Below are positions 18,596 through 26,720 of a stretch of 64,000 nucleotides of DNA, in pieces; the stretch's first letter is position 1; each line of letters starts with the position of its first letter. The notes under the pieces were generated by a model. It had not been told where the DNA came from and did not search any database. It saw nothing but the letters and a program-made list of their open reading frames with translations. Made by a program: the position numbers and the translations under genes. This DNA comes from JAJEEA01 sp965243615. Lineage in GTDB: Bacteria > Acidobacteriota > Vicinamibacteria > Vicinamibacterales > UBA8438. The stretch is taken from contig CBDEVO010000003.1 of NCBI GenBank assembly GCA_965243615.1, forward strand, positions 4,340,001 through 4,404,000. The letters are read 5' to 3'.

Positions 18596-20935
18596 ATGGA
18601 GATTCAGAGTCAGGTTGGGCGCAGCCTGCGGGGCAACCTCACCCGACTGCGCGAGGTGCTGGACGGGGCGGTAACGCAGGGCGTTCACACCCTCGGGCAG
18701 GTCGCCGACCGCGTCTGTGAAGCGTTCGATTTCCGCGATGGACGCGGCCGGTGGCAGCGCGCGAGCTGCTCGGCGGCGTTGGCCGCCCTTGAGGCGGCGG
18801 GCCACGTCTCGCTGCCTCGGGGTCGGCCGTCCCGCGGCGGTGTGCGGCGGCCGCGTGTGCTTCCGCAGCCGGTCGCTCTGGCGGTTGACGTACCCGGGAC
18901 GGTCGGCGAGGTCCGGGACCTGGCGCTGGTGCGGGTGGACACCGACGAGCAGCGGCGAATCTGGAACACGCTGATGGCGCATGAGCACCCGCGCGGCGCC
19001 GGGCCGTTTGTCGGCCCTCAACTGCGTTATCTGGTAGGCTCGGCGCATGGTTGGCTGGGCGGGGTGGGGTTCGCCGCGTGTGCGCGGCGCCTGCATGCCC
19101 GCGACGCCTGGATCGGCTGGGACGACACGCGCCGACGCGCTCACCTGCACCGAGTGCTGGGCCTGTGCCGGTTGCTGGTGCGTCCCCGCGTCGCGTGCCG
19201 CAACTTGGCTTCCCACGTGTTGGGCCGGGCCGCCCGGGCGGTCGGCAACGACTGCGAGCGCCTCTACGGCTATCGGCCGTGGCTGCTGGAGACGTTCGTC
19301 GACGAGACCGAACAGACGGGGGCGAGTCTTCGGGCGGCGAACTGGGTCCGCGTGGGTGAGACCTGTGGGCGCGGGCGTCAGGACCGCACGCACGCGGCGT
19401 CGGAAACGCGCAAGGGCGTGTACCTGTATGCGTTGGAACCGGCGTGGCGCGACACCCTCCAGGCGCCCGCCCCGGGCGTGGCGCCGCTCGGGGTCGGCGA
19501 CGGGCTCGACGCGGCGTCCTGGGCGGACCACGAGTTCGGCGGGGCGTGGCTGGGCGACGCGCGGCTGAGCGCGCGGCTGGTGCTGAGCGCCCGGCAGATG
19601 GGCGAGTCTCCGCAGCGCGCCATGCCCGGCGCCGCGAACGGCACGAGAGCGGTGGTGAAGGGACATTACCGGCTGATCGACCAGCCCGCCGAGAGCGCGG
19701 TGACGGTCGAGAACATCCTCGCTCCCCATCGCGAGCGCACGCTGCGGCGGATGCGGGCGCATGACACGGTGCTGTGCATCCAGGACGGCACCCGCCTGAA
19801 CTTCACCCGGCGCGGCCAGACCGAGGGGCTGGGGGTCATCGGCTCGAATCAGACCGGCGCCGTGGCGCGCGGTCTGGACCTGCAGACGACATTGGCGGTC
19901 AATCCGGACGGCATGGCGCTGGGCGTCCTGCGAGCCGCGTTTGACGCACCCGAGTCTCCGAATCTTGAGGAGAAGGGCCAGTCGAAGCCGCGCGAGGAAC
20001 GGAAGTCGTTCCGTTGGGTCGAGGGGCTGCGCGACTGCGCGGCGGCGGCCGAGCGGTTGGGTGAGGAGACCCGGGTCGTGTGCACGATGGACCGCGAGGC
20101 CGACTTCCTCGACCTGTTCGTCGAGCGCCGGGCGCACGCCCCGCAGGTCGACCTGCTGGTCCGGGCGAAGGTCGACCGCGTCCTCGGCCGGGAGAAGACG
20201 GCCGACGGGCACGTGGTCTCGCGCCGTCTGTTCGACGAGGTGCGCAACGCGCCGGCCCGCGGCGCCGCCACGGTCGAGGTGGGACGGCTGAGCGCGCGGG
20301 TGAAGGCCAGCAAACAGCCCGCCAAGGACGGCCGGGCGAAGCGCGACGCCGAGCTGACCCTGCGCTACCAGCCGGTGACGCTGCCGTGTCCCGGCGCCGA
20401 GCCGGTCGATCTGTTTGTCGTCCATGCGCGCGAGGAACAGCCGCCGCCCGCGGTCAAGCCGCTGGAGTGGTTCCTGCTGACCACGATGCGGGTGACCAGC
20501 GCCGATGACGCCACGCGCATTCTGAGCTGGTACGCCCTGCGCTGGCGCATCGAAGAGTACTTCCGGGTCCTCAAGTCCGGCTGCAAGATGGAGGAGTTGC
20601 AGCACCACACGGCGGAGCGTCTCGAGCGGGCCATCGCCATCAAGATGGTCGTGGGGTGGCGAATCCAGTTGATGGTCCAGCTCGGGCGCGAGACCCCCGA
20701 CCTGCCGCCGGACTCGCTGTTTTCCGACAGCGAGTTGCGCGTGCTCGCGGTCTTCGCCCGCTCCCGCAACCTGCCGGCGCCGACGCCCCTTGGTGAAGCC
20801 GTCGGTCTGGTGGCCCGCCTCGGCGGCTGGCTCGGGCGCAAGCGCGACCCGCCCGGCGCGCAGCTCCTGTGGCATGGCTACACCCAGCTCGTCGCCATGA
20901 CCTTCGCGTTCGAACTGCGGGACGAATTCGGATGA
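18596..20935 (+). CDS. IS4-family transposase fused to a DruA-like (DUF4338) N-terminus
   Basis: About 779 aa. Residues ~105-290 (VGPQLRYLVGSAHGWLGGVG ... RLYGYRPWLLETFVDE ... WVRVGETCGRGR) match DUF4338, the domain of Druantia DruA. From ~300 on it is a Tn5-type transposase: FGGAWLGDARLSARL DNA-binding start, catalytic Asp in CIQDGTRLNF, second Asp in CTMDREADFLDLF, and a perfect YREK signature around the catalytic Glu (YALRWRIEEYFRVLK). A GTG three codons upstream is an alternative start. All catalytic residues are present, so the element may be active. Confidence 0.88.
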   Translation: MEIQSQVGRSLRGNLTRLREVLDGAVTQGVHTLGQVADRVCEAFDFRDGRGRWQRASCSAALAALEAAGHVSLPRGRPSRGGVRRPRVLPQPVALAVDVPGTVGEVRDLALVRVDTDEQRRIWNTLMAHEHPRGAGPFVGPQLRYLVGSAHGWLGGVGFAACARRLHARDAWIGWDDTRRRAHLHRVLGLCRLLVRPRVACRNLASHVLGRAARAVGNDCERLYGYRPWLLETFVDETEQTGASLRAANWVRVGETCGRGRQDRTHAASETRKGVYLYALEPAWRDTLQAPAPGVAPLGVGDGLDAASWADHEFGGAWLGDARLSARLVLSARQMGESPQRAMPGAANGTRAVVKGHYRLIDQPAESAVTVENILAPHRERTLRRMRAHDTVLCIQDGTRLNFTRRGQTEGLGVIGSNQTGAVARGLDLQTTLAVNPDGMALGVLRAAFDAPESPNLEEKGQSKPREERKSFRWVEGLRDCAAAAERLGEETRVVCTMDREADFLDLFVERRAHAPQVDLLVRAKVDRVLGREKTADGHVVSRRLFDEVRNAPARGAATVEVGRLSARVKASKQPAKDGRAKRDAELTLRYQPVTLPCPGAEPVDLFVVHAREEQPPPAVKPLEWFLLTTMRVTSADDATRILSWYALRWRIEEYFRVLKSGCKMEELQHHTAERLERAIAIKMVVGWRIQLMVQLGRETPDLPPDSLFSDSELRVLAVFARSRNLPAPTPLGEAVGLVARLGGWLGRKRDPPGAQLLWHGYTQLVAMTFAFELRDEFG

Positions 20936-20972
20936 CCTTGCACGCATTTACGAAGTCCAGCCGGCGAGATCC

Positions 20973-20991
20973 GGGGCAAGGGTAGGTCTAG
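20973..20991 (-). repeat. Right terminal inverted repeat of the IS
   Basis: Its reverse complement is CTAGACCTACCCTTGCCCC, pairing with the left end. The methylase start codon lies 19 nt beyond it, so IS insertion may have replaced the native upstream region of that gene. Confidence 0.85.
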
Positions 20992-21010
20992 CCCACGTGA
21001 CTTGGCGACC

Positions 21011-24000
21011 ATGCCTGATCTCCGACTCATTGAGGCCGCCTTTCCTCTGAAGCAAGTTTCCGTGGACTCCGTCCACGAGAAGAACGTGCGGCACGGGCAC
21101 GTCTCGACGCTGCACATCTGGCCGGCGCGTCGGCCGTTGGCGGCGAGCCGGGCGACGTTGCTGGCGACGCTGCTGGACGATCCGGGGATCGAGAAGGGTC
21201 GACGGAAGCTGCTCCGCCGAATGGCCGGGACGGTGGAGAACGTTGCGGGTCGGGGGGGCGGGGAGGCGCAGGAGACGCGGGGCGGGATTCTCCACTGGGG
21301 GCGCGAGAGCGCGCCGGCGGGCGCGGGCGAGCTGGAACGGTTTCAGGCGGAGATTCGGGAGGCGTTCGGCGGGCGGGCGCCGCGGGTGCTGGATCCTTTC
21401 GCTGGAGGCGGGGCGATTCCGCTGGAGGCGATGCGGCTGGGGTGCGAGGCGGTCGCGGCCGATCTGAACCCGGTGGCGTGGTTCCTTCTGCGGTGCACGC
21501 TGTACCATCCATGGCGGCTGGCGGGTCGGGAGCGGCCGTTGCCGGCGTTCGCGGTCGGGGACCGGGCGTTCGTCGAGGCGTTCCTGAAGGCGAAGGGCAT
21601 GAGGAGGCCGGCGGCGGTGCGCGAGGCGCTGGCGCGGCTGGGGCACGGCGACGGCGAGCCGGTGCAGGGAACCGCACTGACCGACGCGGAGTCACCGGCG
21701 TCGCGGGCGGACGCGGCGTGGCACCTGCGGGCCTGGGGGCGGCGGGTGCTGGCGGCGGCGCGGCGGGCGCTGGTAGCGCGCTATCCGACCTACGCGGAGT
21801 TCGAGCCGGTGCGGCGCAAGGGGCGGCGGAGCGCCCCGGCGGCCGGAACCGCGCGCTGGAGGCGCCGGCCGCCGCGGTTGCTGGAGCCGGACGAGGACGG
21901 GCGGGTCTCGACAGCAACCCTCAACGCGGAGTTCGACTCGCTGTACCTGGAGAACGACGGCAACCCGCGCTGGATCGCGAAGCCCGCCGTCGCCTGTCTG
22001 TGGGCGCGCACCGTTCGCTGCGGCGGCTGCCGGGCCGAGATTCCGCTGCTGAAGACGCGCTGGCTCTGCAAGAGGCCGAAGAAGCGCGTCAGGCTGACGC
22101 TGGAGCCGCGGCCGGACGACGGCGGCGTCGACATCGGCATCGAGCACGGCGTCGCCGAGGGCGACGGCAACCCCGCGCAGCGGCGCGAGCACGACCGCGC
22201 GCTCGGGGCGGGCACGATGAGCGCGAGCGGCGCCGGGTGCCCCGGCTGCGGGGCGATCGCGACGACGAAGGACATCCGCGCCGAAGGGCTGGCGGGGCGG
22301 CTCGGGGCGCGCATGACGGCGGTGGTCGTGGAGGGCCAGACCGGCAAGGAGTACCGGCTGCCGACGGCGGTGGAGCTCGACGCGGCGCGCGTCGGGCGGG
22401 CGGAGATCGACGCCCTCTACGCCGAGATCCCCTTCGGCCTGCCCGACGAGTCGATCGTCGCGGAACGGCCGTCGCCAAACTCGCGCGGGGCGTCGGGCCT
22501 GCCCCGCTACGGGTTCGACACCTGGCGCACGCTGTTCACGGACCGGCAGCTCCTGGCCCTCGGCACGTTCGTCCGCGCGATCCGCGACTGTTCCGCCGAG
22601 ATGCGCGGCTACCCCGACGACTGGCGCGAGGCGATCGTCGCGTGGCTGGCGCCGTCGATCAGCCGGTTGGCGGATCGATGCTGCGCGGTGGCCACTTGGC
22701 AGAACGACTCGGACAAGATCGGCCATGCGTTCGCTCGCTTCGCCCTGCCGATGGTCTGGGACTTCGCCGAGTCCTGCCCCCTCGCCGACACGACCGGCGG
22801 CTTCATCCAGGCCGTCGAGTGGATCGCCCGCGTCGTCGAGCACGCGACGGCGGCGACGGCGACAGCGCCCGCCCCCCGGGTCGAGCTGCGGTCGGCCACG
22901 GAGGCGCGGACGGACCGTTTCGACCTCGTATGCACCGACCCGCCCTACTACGACGCCATCCCCTACTCCGACCTGATGGACTTCTTCCACGTCTGGCTGC
23001 GCCGCACGCTGCACGGGCTGTCGCCGGACGTCGACGCCGCGTTCGCGGCGCCGCTCGGGCCGAAGTGGGACGCCGCCGCCGGGGACGGCGAGCTGGTCGA
23101 TCAACCCGGGCGCTTCGGCGCCGACGGCGCGCGCTCGCGGCAGGCGTACGAAGACGGCATGCAGCGCACCTTCAGCCGCGCGCACGAGGCGCTGCGGGAC
23201 GACGGGCGGCTGGTCGTGGTGTTCGCCAACAAGCAGCCGGCGGCGTGGGCGACGCTGGTGTCGGCGCTGATCCGGGCCGGCTTCGTCGTCGACGCCTCGT
23301 GGCCGATCCAGACCGAGCGCGAGAGCAAGGTCGCCGGCGGCGCCCGCCTGTCGTCCTCCATCTGGCTCGTCTGCCGGAAGCGCCCCGCCGCCGCCCGCCC
23401 GGGCTGGGACAACCAAGTGCTGGCCGACATGCAGGCCAACGTGGCCGGGCGTCTGCGGGCCTTCTGGGACGCCTACGTCCGCGGGCCTGACTTCGTCTGG
23501 GCGGCGACCGGCCCTGCCCTGGAGGCGTTCAGCCGGCATCCCGTGGTCCGGAAGGCCGACGAACCGGGCGAGCTGTTGACGGTCGACGAGTTCCTGCGCC
23601 GCGTGCGGCGGCTGGTGGTCGGGTTCGTGGTGAGCCGGCTCTTCGACGAGGACGAGGGCGCGGCCGGCGAGCTCGACGACCCGACCACCTACTACCTGCT
23701 GCACCGCAAGGACTTCGGCCTTGCCCCGGCCCCGGCGGGCGCCTGCATCCTGTACGCGCTGTCGTGCAACGTGTCCGACGCGGACTTGGTGGGCCGCCTG
23801 GACCTGCTCGCGGCCGGCGGCCGCCCGGCCGCGCCGGACGACGACGGCGGTAACTACCGCGGGTCGGGCCGCGACGTGCGCCTCAAGGCGTGGAGCCAAC
23901 GCCGCGCCCGCGACCTCGGCGAGCCCGCGGCGCACGGCCGCCCGCCGCCCCTGATCGACTGCGTGCACCGGCTCATGCGGCTCTGGAAGTCGGGCGAGCA

Positions 24001-24202
24001 GAGCCGGGTGGACGCGTACCTCGAAGCCCGCGGCCTCTGGCGGCACGATATCTTCGCCCGCGTGGTTCAGGCCGTCACCGAGCTCGCGGACCGCGGCTCG
24101 GAGGAGCGCGCCACCCTGGAGTCCATCCAGACCCACGTCCGCACCCACGGCGGCGTCTCCGGTCCGCAACCCGGGCGCCTCGACTACGGAGACCCGTCGT
24201 GA
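21011..24202 (+). CDS. DUF1156-domain DNA methyltransferase (Hma-type methylase)
   Basis: About 1063 aa. The N-terminus (AAFPLKQVSVDSVHEKNVRH, then STLHIWPARRPLAASRA) is DUF1156. SAM-binding motif I is VLDPFAGGGAIPLEAMRLG near residue 125, and the amino-methyltransferase motif IV is CTDPPYYDAIPYSDLMDFF near 645, so N6-adenine or N4-cytosine methylation is expected. A Cys pair region (CGGCRAEIP and CPGCGAI) may bind zinc. In the Hma-type arrangement this enzyme would mark self DNA. The ATG at 21011 was chosen over a TTG nine bases upstream. No clear ribosome-binding site is visible, because an IS ends just before the start. Confidence 0.88.
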   Translation: MPDLRLIEAAFPLKQVSVDSVHEKNVRHGHVSTLHIWPARRPLAASRATLLATLLDDPGIEKGRRKLLRRMAGTVENVAGRGGGEAQETRGGILHWGRESAPAGAGELERFQAEIREAFGGRAPRVLDPFAGGGAIPLEAMRLGCEAVAADLNPVAWFLLRCTLYHPWRLAGRERPLPAFAVGDRAFVEAFLKAKGMRRPAAVREALARLGHGDGEPVQGTALTDAESPASRADAAWHLRAWGRRVLAAARRALVARYPTYAEFEPVRRKGRRSAPAAGTARWRRRPPRLLEPDEDGRVSTATLNAEFDSLYLENDGNPRWIAKPAVACLWARTVRCGGCRAEIPLLKTRWLCKRPKKRVRLTLEPRPDDGGVDIGIEHGVAEGDGNPAQRREHDRALGAGTMSASGAGCPGCGAIATTKDIRAEGLAGRLGARMTAVVVEGQTGKEYRLPTAVELDAARVGRAEIDALYAEIPFGLPDESIVAERPSPNSRGASGLPRYGFDTWRTLFTDRQLLALGTFVRAIRDCSAEMRGYPDDWREAIVAWLAPSISRLADRCCAVATWQNDSDKIGHAFARFALPMVWDFAESCPLADTTGGFIQAVEWIARVVEHATAATATAPAPRVELRSATEARTDRFDLVCTDPPYYDAIPYSDLMDFFHVWLRRTLHGLSPDVDAAFAAPLGPKWDAAAGDGELVDQPGRFGADGARSRQAYEDGMQRTFSRAHEALRDDGRLVVVFANKQPAAWATLVSALIRAGFVVDASWPIQTERESKVAGGARLSSSIWLVCRKRPAAARPGWDNQVLADMQANVAGRLRAFWDAYVRGPDFVWAATGPALEAFSRHPVVRKADEPGELLTVDEFLRRVRRLVVGFVVSRLFDEDEGAAGELDDPTTYYLLHRKDFGLAPAPAGACILYALSCNVSDADLVGRLDLLAAGGRPAAPDDDGGNYRGSGRDVRLKAWSQRRARDLGEPAAHGRPPPLIDCVHRLMRLWKSGEQSRVDAYLEARGLWRHDIFARVVQAVTELADRGSEERATLESIQTHVRTHGGVSGPQPGRLDYGDPS

Positions 24203-24263
24203 GCGGTACGGCCCGCAGCGTTCCAGGGTACCATCGACGGCGACCGGCGTCGCTGCTCAGCTC

Positions 24264-24461
24264 ATGAAGGTCAGAGACGTCACGAAGCGCATCAGGGCCG
24301 ACGGCTGGTACTACGTCAAGAGCCGTGGAGATCATCATCAGTTCAAGCACCCGACCAAGCCGGGCAAGGTGACAGTGAAGGGGCGGCCGGGCGACGAGAT
24401 CAGCGGCGCGCTGCTCGCGAGCATCCGGCGGCAGGCGGGCCTCCGCCGATCCGAGGAGTGA
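24264..24461 (+). CDS. hicA: HicA-type mRNA interferase toxin
   Basis: 65 aa. The double-stranded-RNA-binding-like fold of HicA is clear: MKVRDVTKRIRADGWYYVKS followed by RGDHHQFKHP with the catalytic His, then KVTVKGRPGDEI and the late LLASIRRQAGL. HicA cleaves mRNA and tmRNA and is normally neutralised by a neighbouring HicB. The gene downstream is not HicB-like. It lies 61 nt after the methylase and 4 nt before the next gene. Confidence 0.88.
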   Translation: MKVRDVTKRIRADGWYYVKSRGDHHQFKHPTKPGKVTVKGRPGDEISGALLASIRRQAGLRRSEE

Positions 24462-24465
24462 CATC

Positions 24466-24738
24466 ATGAACGCCGTGGCGGAAAGGGACAAGCGCATTCG
24501 CGACCTTGAGCAGCGGGTCTCCGCCCTGGAACAGGTCTGCGCGGAGGCCTATCAGCTTGCCGGCGCTGTCGGCGCGCCCGAGAAGGCGCTCGACAACCTA
24601 GCGGCGGCGGCTGCAGGCGAGCCGATTCCTCACGAGACGTTCCTGCCGGTGTCGGCCGCGGACTGTGACGAGTTCGTCCGGCCGGACGCGCCGGCCGCCA
24701 CGGCCGGGCACGCGGCGACTCCACCACTGCGGAATTGA
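24466..24738 (+). CDS. Small coiled-coil protein, unknown function (takes the hicB position)
   Basis: 90 aa. Residues ~8-30 form a heptad-like coiled coil (RDKRIRDLEQRVSALEQVCA), followed by an Ala-rich helix and a disordered tail. A ribosome-binding site (GAGGAG) lies within the hicA 3' end, 4 nt spacing, so it is co-translated with hicA. It has none of the HicB features (no RNase-H-like YVVVIEE strand, no ribbon-helix-helix). Whether it neutralises HicA is unknown. Confidence 0.65.
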   Translation: MNAVAERDKRIRDLEQRVSALEQVCAEAYQLAGAVGAPEKALDNLAAAAAGEPIPHETFLPVSAADCDEFVRPDAPAATAGHAATPPLRN

Positions 24739-24768
24739 GCATCTCGACTACCGACAGCAGGCACCCCG

Positions 24769-26073
24769 ATGATCCGCCGCATACAGGCGCTGAACTACCG
24801 TTGCTTCCGGTATGTCGACGTCTCCCTCGACCGCTTCCACGTGCTCGTCGGCCCCAATGCCAGCGGCAAGAGCACGCTGTTGGACGTTGTCTCCTTCCTC
24901 GGCGACATGATCCGGGACGGGCTCGAACCGGCGATCCACAACCGCACGCGCAACTTCCAAGATCTGGCCTGGGGACGCCCCAGAGTCGACCCGGGATTCG
25001 AACTCGCGGTGGAGATCGAGATTCCCGAACCCGTGACCAAGCTACTGCCAAAGGGGCCGCGGGGAGATGACTTTCGGACGTTTCGCTACGAGGTGGCGAT
25101 CCGGGAGCGCAGCGGTGCGGTGCACGTCGCGCTCGAGCGCGGATTCCTTACGGGGAACCCGATTCGGAAAGCGCGGCGGAGCGGTGCGCGGTCGCCGGCT
25201 CATGGCAGCGCCCCCGGCACGATAGCGAACGGCGCCCGGAGGGGCGGATCGAGAATCGTGTTCAGTCAGGATCGGGAAGGCAGACGCGTATTCCGCCCGG
25301 AAACCACGGCGAGACCCGAGAGCAGCCCCGTGACGGGCATTCCTTTCGGATCGTCCGCATTGGCGGCGTCACCCGGCAACCTCTCCGTCGCCTTGTATCC
25401 GGCCGCATCTCACGCCATCTACAAGCTCGGCGGCTTCGTCGATCGGGTCGTCCTCAACGGCTCACGACTGCGCCGCGCCAGCCCCCTCGACTGCGACCGC
25501 GCGTTCTCCCGCGACGGGGCAAGCCTGCCATGGAACGTACGGTATCTGCGGGAGATACACGAGAACGACTACCGCGAGTGGATCCGCCACGTGCAGACGG
25601 TGCTGCCGGAGCTTGAGGACATCCGTGTCGTCGAGCGCGAGGACGATCGCCACGCCTATCTCATGCTCCGCTACGCGAATGGCGTCGAAGTCCCCTCCTG
25701 GATGACATCCGACGGGACCCTCAAGCTCCTCGCCTTGACGCTGTTCGCCTACCTGCCGGTGGCGCAGTCGTATCCGAGCGACCGCCGATTCCTCCACGAG
25801 ATCATCCTGATCGAAGAGCCGGAAGACGGGGTGCACCCGCTGGCGCTCGACGCCATCTACGATTCGTTGAGTTCGGTGTATCACGGCCAGGTCCTCGTCA
25901 CCACGCATTCACCGACGTTCCTGGGTCTGGCCGCGCCGGAAGAGGCTCTCTGCTTCGCCAGGACGGCCGACGGGTGCACCGAGGTCGTCCCAGGCACGGA
26001 ACACCCGCACATGAAGGACTGGCACGGAGCCGCAGACATGAGCCTCCTGTTTGCGAGGGACGTGATCGGATGA
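24769..26073 (+). CDS. OLD/AAA_21-type ATPase, island cargo
   Basis: 434 aa, an SMC/ABC-like ATPase. Walker A is GPNASGKSTLLDVV at ~28-41 after the typical IQALNYRCFRYVDVSL start. Walker B is IILIEEPEDGVHPLAL near 345, and the switch His lies in VLVTTHSPTFLGLA. No TOPRIM nuclease is fused at the C-terminus; the next gene could supply the effector. The stop overlaps the partner's start (ATGA). Similar ATPase/effector pairs occur in phage-defence modules such as Gabija, PARIS and the methylation-associated (MAD) loci. Confidence 0.85.
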   Translation: MIRRIQALNYRCFRYVDVSLDRFHVLVGPNASGKSTLLDVVSFLGDMIRDGLEPAIHNRTRNFQDLAWGRPRVDPGFELAVEIEIPEPVTKLLPKGPRGDDFRTFRYEVAIRERSGAVHVALERGFLTGNPIRKARRSGARSPAHGSAPGTIANGARRGGSRIVFSQDREGRRVFRPETTARPESSPVTGIPFGSSALAASPGNLSVALYPAASHAIYKLGGFVDRVVLNGSRLRRASPLDCDRAFSRDGASLPWNVRYLREIHENDYREWIRHVQTVLPELEDIRVVEREDDRHAYLMLRYANGVEVPSWMTSDGTLKLLALTLFAYLPVAQSYPSDRRFLHEIILIEEPEDGVHPLALDAIYDSLSSVYHGQVLVTTHSPTFLGLAAPEEALCFARTADGCTEVVPGTEHPHMKDWHGAADMSLLFARDVIG

Positions 26074-26720
26074 ACCGCGGGGCCGAAGGGGCAAGTCTTG
26101 TCGTTCTCGTACCGGATGCCGACATCGAGCAGTCCATGAAGGGCCTGTTGACGCGGACCGACGGCTTGAGGATTGCACCCGTGAGCTTCCATGTAACGAG
26201 GCACGTGAACCGGGATAGCGGCTGCCGATCCGCGGCGACCACCCACCTGCGGCCGTACCTGAGCTCGCATCGGTACGCATTGGTCCTGTTCGATCGCCAC
26301 GGCTGTGGAAGCCGGAGCTCGCGCCGCGAGATTCAGCGAGGCGTCGAGCGCGATCTGACGCGCAACGGTTGGCACGATCGCGCCAAGGCGATCGTGATCG
26401 ATCCCGAGATCGAGGCATGGGTCTGGAGCGAGTCGCCCGAGGTGGCGCGCGTTCTGGGATGGGGTCGCGATTTCCCGCCTCTCCGAAGCTGGTTGGCGTC
26501 CCATGGGCTGTGGGCGTCCAATCGCAGGAAACCGCAGAACCCCAAGCGCGCCATGAGGAAGGCGATGGAAGAAGCGGGACTCGAAGGCAGAGCCCGTCGA
26601 TCCGCAACCAAGTTCCACGATCTCGCGACGACAGTGGACTTCACCGAGTGCCGCGACCCCGCCTTCGTCGAGCTGGCGCGCACCCTTCGGGCCTGGTTCC
26701 CGCCCGAGGACGAACGATGA
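26070..26720 (+). CDS. Small partner protein of the AAA ATPase (MAD4-like; possible TOPRIM-like effector)
   Basis: 216 aa. Conserved-looking strands are SLVVLVPDADIEQSMKGLL, then YALVLFDRHGCG, then KAIVIDPEIEAWVW, and a C-terminal TDFTECRDPAF-type segment ending RAWFP. Acidic residues after beta-strands would suit a TOPRIM-like or DUF4276-like metal site, but that is inference. The pattern resembles my memory of MAD4, the partner of ATPase MAD3 in methylation-associated defence loci. The ATG sits in the AAA gene's stop (ATGA), and its own stop overlaps the DUF499 start by the same four bases, so the three genes are translated as a unit. Confidence 0.5.
   Translation: MNRGAEGASLVVLVPDADIEQSMKGLLTRTDGLRIAPVSFHVTRHVNRDSGCRSAATTHLRPYLSSHRYALVLFDRHGCGSRSSRREIQRGVERDLTRNGWHDRAKAIVIDPEIEAWVWSESPEVARVLGWGRDFPPLRSWLASHGLWASNRRKPQNPKRAMRKAMEEAGLEGRARRSATKFHDLATTVDFTECRDPAFVELARTLRAWFPPEDER

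Larger units (their letters stand above)
18529..20991 (+). mobile_element. IS4-group (Tn5-like) insertion sequence with DruA-domain transposase
   Basis: An element of about 2.46 kb bounded by imperfect inverted repeats that start with CTAG on both sides (18529-18547 and 20973-20991, 17 of 19 bases matching). A second inner pair, GCTGGACTTC at 18558-18567 and its reverse complement at 20952-20961, matches perfectly. It holds one transposase gene. I could not identify a clear target-site duplication in the flanks. It lies between the DUF3644 and DUF1156-methylase genes and ends 19 nt before the methylase start codon. Confidence 0.85.

Noticed and set aside
18596..20935. Druantia defence system
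   Set aside because: DruA-like domain is fused to a transposase with inverted repeats; no DruB-E type genes are present.
18515..21005. Target-site duplication of the IS
   Set aside because: Short similarities such as CAGGTG and CACGTG flank the ends but do not match exactly.
24466..24738. HicB antitoxin
   Set aside because: Lacks the HicB fold pattern and DNA-binding tail; coiled-coil instead.
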